Made by a program: the position numbers and the translations under genes. 64,000 nt of DNA from positions 1 to 64,000 of the forward strand of contig CAILYI010000081.1 of the NCBI GenBank assembly GCA_903838415.1, written 5' to 3'. Source of the stretch: an uncultured Anaerolineae bacterium. GTDB lineage: Bacteria; Chloroflexota; Anaerolineae; Anaerolineales; Villigracilaceae. Each line of letters starts with the position of its first letter. Position 1 is the first letter of the stretch. Positions 58,473 to 64,000 of the stretch are shown here, in pieces. Below the pieces are notes generated by a model that did no database searches, had not been told where the DNA came from, and was given only the letters and a program-made list of their open reading frames with translations.

Positions 58473-59594
58473 ATGGTCAAGCCTTCTTATAAAATTCTGG
58501 TAATCGATGATGAAATCCATTTACTGGTAGGTATAAAAGGCTTGTTGGCACGCGCCGGGCACACAGCGATCACCGCCAGAGATAGTTTGAGCGGAATTGA
58601 AATGGCCGAAAAACATCTGCCGGATCTGATTTTGTGCGATATCATGATGCCTGGTCTGGATGGGTTCAAAGTTAAAGAGAAACTGAACGACAATCCCCTG
58701 ACGAAAGACATCCCCTTTCTGTATATCTCAGCCAATGCCTCCCAGGCGGGAAAAATCAAGGGCTTCGAGGTAGGAGCGGATGATTACATCACCAAGCCTT
58801 TCAACCCCGACGAACTCTTGGCGCGCGTGGATGCCGTTTTCCGTCGCTTTGACAAGGGACGTTTGCAGGCCAGCCAGGAAGTTACTCAACAAATCACGCG
58901 CATGCAGCAGGAAATTTCCCACAACATCAGCCACGAACTGCGCACCCCCATGACCCAGATCTTAATGTCCCTGGATATTGTTTTAAGGGAAAAATACGAA
59001 GACCCTGAGACCCTGAAATGGTTTGTCGATACCGCACTGTCCCAATCGTTCCGGCTGAATGCCATCATTGACGATTTTATATTTTTGAGCAACTATGATG
59101 TTGGCCATAATACCTTTATGCGCCAAAAAATCCACCTTGACACTGACTTTATCGAACCGCTGAAACAACGCGAGAAATTGTACGAAGATAAAAATATGAA
59201 TTTGCAGGTCAAGATCGAACCGGGTGTTGTCATCCATGCCCCGCGCCATGAATTTAAACTGGTTGCTTTGCATCTTGTGGACAATGGTTTGAAATTTGCC
59301 CCCCCTGCGACAACTGTCGACGTCAATATTTCACCGAATGGTGAGGGCGGCTGCTTTTTCACCGTCACAGATTTTGGCGAGGGCATCCCGGAAGATATGC
59401 AAGAAAAAGTTTTCGAGCGTTTTTTCCAGGTCAGTCAGGGCGATGCGCGTCAACACGGCGGATTGGGGGTTGGCTTGACGATTGCGCGCATCTTAGCCCG
59501 TTCGATGGGCGGTGATGTGACCATTACGTCACAAGAAAAGGGCTGCCGGGTTCAGATGGAAATTCCGCCAGGGGCATGCGTTTTACCGTATTGA
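58473..59594 (+). CDS. Receiver-histidine kinase hybrid
   Basis: This protein of 373 residues has a receiver domain (Asp56 in LILCDIMMPGLDG, Lys in YITKPFNPDEL). A HisKA domain follows with His154 in NISHELRTPM, then a HATPase domain with N-box HLVDNGLKFAP, G1 TDFGEGIPED and G2 GGLGVGLTIAR. The order REC-HK is unlike the usual HK-REC hybrid. It has no membrane helix, so it is cytoplasmic. It starts 22 bases after the HD-GYP gene, and cross-talk between the two is likely. Confidence 0.93.
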   Translation: MVKPSYKILVIDDEIHLLVGIKGLLARAGHTAITARDSLSGIEMAEKHLPDLILCDIMMPGLDGFKVKEKLNDNPLTKDIPFLYISANASQAGKIKGFEVGADDYITKPFNPDELLARVDAVFRRFDKGRLQASQEVTQQITRMQQEISHNISHELRTPMTQILMSLDIVLREKYEDPETLKWFVDTALSQSFRLNAIIDDFIFLSNYDVGHNTFMRQKIHLDTDFIEPLKQREKLYEDKNMNLQVKIEPGVVIHAPRHEFKLVALHLVDNGLKFAPPATTVDVNISPNGEGGCFFTVTDFGEGIPEDMQEKVFERFFQVSQGDARQHGGLGVGLTIARILARSMGGDVTITSQEKGCRVQMEIPPGACVLPY

Positions 59595-59616
59595 TCTTCG
59601 AATTAAGGAAATTCCC

Positions 59617-60606
59617 TTGAAAAACCTTGCGAAAATATCGTTTTCATTGTTTATGGCTGCCTTCATGCTGGCCGGTCTGCTGGGCTGCGCCCCGCAAAAA
59701 GAGCCAATTCGGATTGCCATCTCAGCCTGGGCGGGCGTTGAACCTGCCGAATTAGCCGCCCAACTGGGTTATTATAAAAAACACGGCGTTGAAGTGGAAA
59801 TGGTACGCTTCTCGGTCTATGGTGATTCCATCGATGCCCTGCGCGATGGAAAAGTGGATGCCGGGATGCATACGCTGGATGACGTGGTTCGTTATTCCGC
59901 CAGCGGCCGGGATGTGCGCACAGTCTTGCTGACGGACTATTCAGCGGGAAGCGACGGCCTGGTGGCCAAAGCCGGGATCGAGACTCTGGCTGATTTAAAG
60001 GGAGCCAGGCTTGGGGTTGAGGTGGGGACCGTCGGGCATTTTTCCGCGCTGACGATTCTTGAAAAAGCCGGGCTGAAAATATCAGACGTCACCATCATCA
60101 GTATTCCAGCTTGGGAGATTCAACAGGCCATGCTGGATGACAAGATTGATGCGGGTGTCACCTGGGAACCCTACCTGACCAGCACGGCAAAAATGATCAA
60201 CGGAAAAGTCCTGATTACCAGCCGTGACTACCCTGAGACGATCATCACCACCATGACTTTTGACGCCAAGGTGATCGCTGACCGCCCCGAGGATGTTCAA
60301 AAAGTGGTCGCGGCGTATTTTGACGCTTTGGAATACATGAAACAAAACCCACAGGATGCCTATACCCGCATGGGCAAGGCGGAAGGGGTCAGCGCGGATG
60401 ATTTTGCTCAAAGCGTAACGGGGATTCAATACCTCGACCTGGGCATGAACGCGGACCTTTTTGGTCAGAACGCTGATGGACGCATCTATGCTAAAACGCA
60501 GCAAATTAAAAAATTCTTATTTGATAACCAAGTGATTAAAACCACCCCAGACGTTAATTTGATGTTTGCTCCCCAATTCGTTTATCAATTGTCAAAAAGC
60601 CAGTGA
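59617..60606 (+). CDS. NMT1/THI5- or SsuA-like binding lipoprotein
   Basis: This protein of 329 residues has a lipoprotein signal with lipobox AGLLGC, followed by RIAISAWAGVEPAELAAQLG, the start of NMT1-like binding proteins. These proteins bind nitrate, taurine, aliphatic sulfonates or thiamin precursors. The later part DAGVTWEPYL is typical. There is no permease or ATPase nearby. Its stop overlaps the start of a large sensor kinase, so it may deliver a ligand signal to that kinase rather than to a transporter. The start is TTG 59617 with AAGGAA six bases upstream. Confidence 0.85.
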   Translation: MKNLAKISFSLFMAAFMLAGLLGCAPQKEPIRIAISAWAGVEPAELAAQLGYYKKHGVEVEMVRFSVYGDSIDALRDGKVDAGMHTLDDVVRYSASGRDVRTVLLTDYSAGSDGLVAKAGIETLADLKGARLGVEVGTVGHFSALTILEKAGLKISDVTIISIPAWEIQQAMLDDKIDAGVTWEPYLTSTAKMINGKVLITSRDYPETIITTMTFDAKVIADRPEDVQKVVAAYFDALEYMKQNPQDAYTRMGKAEGVSADDFAQSVTGIQYLDLGMNADLFGQNADGRIYAKTQQIKKFLFDNQVIKTTPDVNLMFAPQFVYQLSKSQ

Positions 60607-63329
60607 AACTTGTTCGATTTGTTCGCGACCTTATGAGATTTAATATCCGCTCCATCCGCCTGAAACTTGCTCTATTGGAGGGTGTGATTGGATTCGTGGG
60701 CATCTTTTTGATTTTCATATTAACCTGGTCCGGGGCGCGATATAGCATTATCCGCCTGGCGATAACGGATGCCCGCAACCTGTCTGACCAGATTTCTTAC
60801 AGTGTGACTGTCCTCGCTGCGCAAGAGGGCGCTATTATCTTCAACATTCAGCGCATGGTTGAAAAAGTCGCCACCTTATCCAATATCAAGGTGGCAAGAT
60901 TTATCAGTCCGACCGGGGTTATTCTCGCCGACAATAATCAAGGCAATATCGGTCAAAATGTTGTCTCGCCACTGCTGACGAATGTATTGAGCACGCAGGC
61001 AGATCAGCAGCAGCTTGATGCGAGCATCCTGACCTATGTGCGGCCCATTCACGGGCAGGCGTTTTCTGCTCAGTTTAATGATGTGATCGGGATACTGTGG
61101 ATAGAAATGGATATCAACAGCTACCTTGCCCGAACTCAACAGGATCTTTTGTTGGTTCTGGGCATCAGCTTGCTGGTGTTAACGTTGGTTTTTATTTGGT
61201 ATTCATTCATCACCAAAACCATCATTGTTGATCGCTTGCGGATTATTTCGGACGGGCTGGTGAAGGTTCAAGAAGGGGATGTCAACCAAAAAATACAGAT
61301 CAGTTCCTCTTTTGGATCATCCGACGAGTTGAATGATGTCGCTGATCAATTTAATTCGATGACCTCCGCGCTGAAATACAAATTGTTCATCGAAAAAATG
61401 GTCGCGACCATCTCGGCGCGTTTTGTCAATGTGCAGCAGGCTCAATTGGCGCACGCAATTGATGAGACCCTGAGTGAATTAGGGGAATTCTTTCAGGCGG
61501 ATCGTTGTTATATTTTTGAGTTGGATAAAAACTCCGGTTCGTTGAATAACACTTTTGAATGGTGTTTTTCGGGAGTTGAGCCGCAAATCGAAAACCTGCA
61601 GGGGCTGCCAGAAAATGTCTTTCCCTGGTGGATGGAGAATCTGCGCAATGGGGCGGTGGTTCGAGTTTCCAGAGTGGACGATTTACCGTCTGAAGCCGCC
61701 GCCGAAAAAGAGATTCTGTCTTCACAAGGAATTCAATCTGTCGTGGTTGCCCCAATGCTATCGAATACGGGGCTGTTCGGTTTTCTCGGCTTTGATGCCG
61801 TCCGCCAGGTACGTGTCTGGACGGACGAAGAAGTCCGCCTGTTGACGATCGTCACGGACGCGCTGACGAATACGATCATCCGGTTCAAAAGTCAGGCAGA
61901 AATCCAGGTTCAAAGCGACTTCGCGCTGCAGGTCATGCAAACCGTTGAACAAGGGCTGATCGTGACGGATTTGCAAGGCTGTTATGAATATGTGAATCCG
62001 GCCTATGCTCGCATGCTGGAACTTCCCGCTGAACAACTGATCGGACATTCCCCGACGGATTTCACGCACCCGGATGATCGGGCCGGGATGCAAGCGCAAC
62101 GAGATGCCCGTCTCAAGGGGATTACTTCAACCTACTCGTCCCGGTTGATCACACCCAATGGAAAAGTCGTTTATGTGCTGATTAGCGCCACCCCGCGCAT
62201 GCGGCAGGGAAAAATAATCGGCAGTATCGCCGCCATCACCAACCTGACGGAGCAAATGCAGGCTGAAGAGAAACTGCGCCAGAGTGAGGCCCGCAATCGC
62301 GCCTTCCTGGATGCCATCCCTGACTTGATCTTCCGCATCGATCGTGAAGGGACTTTCCTGGATTTTCGAGCCAACGCTGGCATGCCATTATATGCACCAG
62401 CTGAAGAAATCGTCGGGGCCAATTTGAGAGACATCCTGCCTCCAGATGTTGCCCGGAAGGCCTTCGAAAACATTCAAACTGCCTTTGATACCGGCCAACA
62501 ACAGAATTTTGAATATGAACTCGTGGTAAATGGACGGGTAAATTCCTTTGATGCGCATGTCGTGGCGAGCAGCGCAAACGAGTGTATTGTGGTCGTCCAT
62601 GATATCAGTGAGCGCGCGCGTCTGGAACAGATGAAAAGCGACTTCATCAACCGGGCCTCGCATGAATTGCGCACGCCCCTGACGACTGCCATTTTGATGG
62701 TCGATTTGCTGGATACCCAAAACTATACTTCAGACGAAGATAAAGAATATTGGACCATTCTCCGGCAGGAAATGAACCGTCAGCGTGTTCTTTTGGAAGA
62801 TTTGCTGACGGTTGGGCGCCTTGAAAGTGGCCGTTCCCGGATTAAGCCTGTTCCAACCCTGGTCGTCCCGGTCCTGGAGAAATCGATGCAAGCCATCTAT
62901 CCACAGGCGGATCAGCAGAAAATCAATATCACCTCGTTATTCGATGATTATTTACCCACTGTCAGCGGAACTGACGAAGCGCTGGCGCGGGTATTTATCA
63001 ACTTGCTTTCCAACGCTGTCAAGTTTTCACAGCCAGGCGGAGATGTAGCCCTGATGGCCCGCAATCACGAGGAAGGCGTTCTGATCGAAATTCAGGATCA
63101 CGGCATCGGCATCCCTCAAGAAGATTTGGCGCATATCTCCTCGCGTTTTTTCAGAGCCGCAAACGCAATCCACCAGGAAATTCAGGGCAGCGGAATTGGG
63201 TTATATATTGTCACAAGCATCGTCGATGAACTGGGCGGACATGTCAATATCACGTCAACTCTGAATCAGGGCACGACCGTATCCGTCTGGCTGCCGGTCA
63301 TGTTGGATACGGTTCAATTGCACGGTTAG
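60603..63329 (+). CDS. Multi-sensor membrane histidine kinase (HAMP-GAF-PAS-PAS)
   Basis: This kinase of 908 residues has membrane helices at about residues 18-42 and 178-202. An extracellular Cache-like domain lies between (FISPTGVILADNNQGNIG). Then come HAMP (about 200-255), GAF (about 265-430), two PAS domains (about 440-555 and 560-675), HisKA with His687 in NRASHELRTPLTT, and HATPase ending near residue 900. The GTG start overlaps the stop of the binding lipoprotein. The pair probably senses an external small molecule and passes the signal to the receivers encoded upstream. Confidence 0.92.
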   Translation: MKLVRFVRDLMRFNIRSIRLKLALLEGVIGFVGIFLIFILTWSGARYSIIRLAITDARNLSDQISYSVTVLAAQEGAIIFNIQRMVEKVATLSNIKVARFISPTGVILADNNQGNIGQNVVSPLLTNVLSTQADQQQLDASILTYVRPIHGQAFSAQFNDVIGILWIEMDINSYLARTQQDLLLVLGISLLVLTLVFIWYSFITKTIIVDRLRIISDGLVKVQEGDVNQKIQISSSFGSSDELNDVADQFNSMTSALKYKLFIEKMVATISARFVNVQQAQLAHAIDETLSELGEFFQADRCYIFELDKNSGSLNNTFEWCFSGVEPQIENLQGLPENVFPWWMENLRNGAVVRVSRVDDLPSEAAAEKEILSSQGIQSVVVAPMLSNTGLFGFLGFDAVRQVRVWTDEEVRLLTIVTDALTNTIIRFKSQAEIQVQSDFALQVMQTVEQGLIVTDLQGCYEYVNPAYARMLELPAEQLIGHSPTDFTHPDDRAGMQAQRDARLKGITSTYSSRLITPNGKVVYVLISATPRMRQGKIIGSIAAITNLTEQMQAEEKLRQSEARNRAFLDAIPDLIFRIDREGTFLDFRANAGMPLYAPAEEIVGANLRDILPPDVARKAFENIQTAFDTGQQQNFEYELVVNGRVNSFDAHVVASSANECIVVVHDISERARLEQMKSDFINRASHELRTPLTTAILMVDLLDTQNYTSDEDKEYWTILRQEMNRQRVLLEDLLTVGRLESGRSRIKPVPTLVVPVLEKSMQAIYPQADQQKINITSLFDDYLPTVSGTDEALARVFINLLSNAVKFSQPGGDVALMARNHEEGVLIEIQDHGIGIPQEDLAHISSRFFRAANAIHQEIQGSGIGLYIVTSIVDELGGHVNITSTLNQGTTVSVWLPVMLDTVQLHG

Positions 63330-63359
63330 CGGGTTGATGGGGTTTTTCTGTACAAAAAG

Positions 63360-63393
63360 AAAACTTCCGGGATTTTTCTTCTCGGAAGTTTTT
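63360..63393. terminator. Bidirectional terminator
   Basis: AAAACTTCCG (63360-63369) pairs with CGGAAGTTTT (63383-63392). The T-run continues on the plus strand, and an A-rich flank serves the minus strand. It overlaps the minus-strand stop. Confidence 0.75.
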
Positions 63394-64000
63394 ATGTGTC
63401 AAGCGGCAGGGAAATGCGGATGGTTGTGCCGCTGGCCGGGGCGCTTTCGGCTGAAATAGTCCCACCGTGAGCGTTGACCAGGTGTCGGGCGATTGCCAGC
63501 CCGAGGCCGGAGCCTCCCGAATCTGTCGATTTGTAGAAGCGCTCAAAGATGTGCGGCAAGTCTTCGGCGGGGATGCCGGGGCCGGTATCCTGCACTTTGA
63601 GCAGGGCGCGGCCATCTTCCAGCTGATAATTTACGCGGACCAGGCCGCCAGCCGGGGTGTGGCGCAGGGCATTCGCGATCAGGTTGGACAACACCTGCCG
63701 GATGCGGACGGGGTCAACTCCCAGCCAGGGGATTTCCGCCCCAATTTCGGCGGACAGCGTCAGCCCGGCGGCCTCCGCCTGGGATTGGAAGGCCGTCAAC
63801 GTATCCCGAATCAGCATTGACAGGTCCGCGGGTTCTAGCCGCAGCTTGAGCGCGCCGCTTTCGGCCAGCGCCAGTGTCCGCAGGTCTTCCACCAGGCGCG
63901 AAAGGATGTTGGTTTCATCCAGCAGGGCTTGCAGGTTGACGTCATCAGCGGGGTAAATCCCATCCAGCATGCCTTCCAGGTTGCCCTGAATGATGGTTAG
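63392..64000 (-). CDS. Histidine kinase, C-terminal part (truncated by window edge)
   Basis: About 202 residues are in view, continuing beyond 64000. The first residues, LTIIQGNLEGMLDGIY, belong to the HisKA helix just after the phospho-accepting His, which lies outside the window. Next come RLVEDLRTLALAESG and LSNLIANALRHTPAGG (N-box), then VQDTGPGIPAEDLPHIFERF (G1 and F-box) and GGSGLGLAIARHLVNAHGG (G2). It resembles BaeS/ResE-type kinases. A response regulator is probably encoded farther upstream on the minus strand. Confidence 0.9.
   Translation of the reverse strand, partial: LTIIQGNLEGMLDGIYPADDVNLQALLDETNILSRLVEDLRTLALAESGALKLRLEPADLSMLIRDTLTAFQSQAEAAGLTLSAEIGAEIPWLGVDPVRIRQVLSNLIANALRHTPAGGLVRVNYQLEDGRALLKVQDTGPGIPAEDLPHIFERFYKSTDSGGSGLGLAIARHLVNAHGGTISAESAPASGTTIRISLPLDT

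Noticed and set aside
1-64000. Prophage, insertion sequence or integrated plasmid
   Set aside because: No transposase, integrase, phage structural or plasmid replication gene was found on either strand.

Overview
The window looks like a chromosomal segment of a mid-to-high GC bacterium. My best guess is Chloroflexota (Anaerolineae-like). The basis is the Pro/Ala/Thr-rich linker of a sugar-binding lipoprotein, a YacL-type PIN/TRAM protein, many GT-C glycosyltransferases without recognisable LPS genes, and intergenic spacers filled with several families of degenerate dyad repeats. This is inference; no rRNA or other phylogenetic marker except cysS is present. I see no tRNA, rRNA, CRISPR array, transposase or integrase.

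Layout. (1) 1-22500: a surface-glycan region. It holds GT-C, GT-4, GT-2 and GT-B glycosyltransferases, two nonulosonic (sialic-type) acid synthases, a CMP-nonulosonate synthetase fused to a HAD phosphatase, an SpsF-type cytidylyltransferase, a bifunctional ATP sulfurylase/APS kinase and two sulfotransferases. One GT-C gene is frameshifted. (2) 22500-33750: a MerR/TipAS regulator, then a minus-strand eight-gene sugar import and catabolism operon (ABC importer, GPH symporter, Asp-box protein, DapA/NanA-type aldolase, DegT aminotransferase, aldo/keto reductase). A strong promoter with an overlapping 15-bp inverted-repeat operator lies between it and a divergent GntR/FadR-type regulator. (3) 34000-46450: a second glycan block with a capsule-type GT-B protein, a third sulfotransferase, a second CMP-nonulosonate synthetase, a tandem pair of paralogous GT-C proteins, a 2-hydroxyacid dehydrogenase, an SDR, a DUF115/GT42-like protein and further glycosyltransferases. 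(4) 46500-57010: mostly housekeeping genes (methyltransferase, LUD protein, TetR regulator, LysN-like aminotransferase, malic enzyme, HAD hydrolase, moaA, PIN/TRAM protein, cysS). (5) 57010-64000: a signalling cluster of HD-GYP response regulator, REC-histidine kinase, NMT1-like binding lipoprotein, a 908-residue sensor kinase and a truncated kinase, preceded by a candidate c-di-GMP-I riboswitch.

The glycan blocks fit together as one inferred pathway. NeuB/NeuA-type enzymes make CMP-nonulosonates, GT-C and GT-A/B enzymes assemble a surface polymer or glycoprotein glycan, Sat-CysC makes PAPS, and three sulfotransferases decorate the product. No sulfate-reduction genes (cysH, cysI) are in view, which favours sulfation over assimilation.

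The most unusual sequence feature is a set of degenerate inverted repeats. They fill spacers exactly from a stop codon to the next start codon, extend the C-termini of at least two proteins, enter a third coding sequence, and bracket a four-helix-bundle (S23/IVS, Avd-like) gene.
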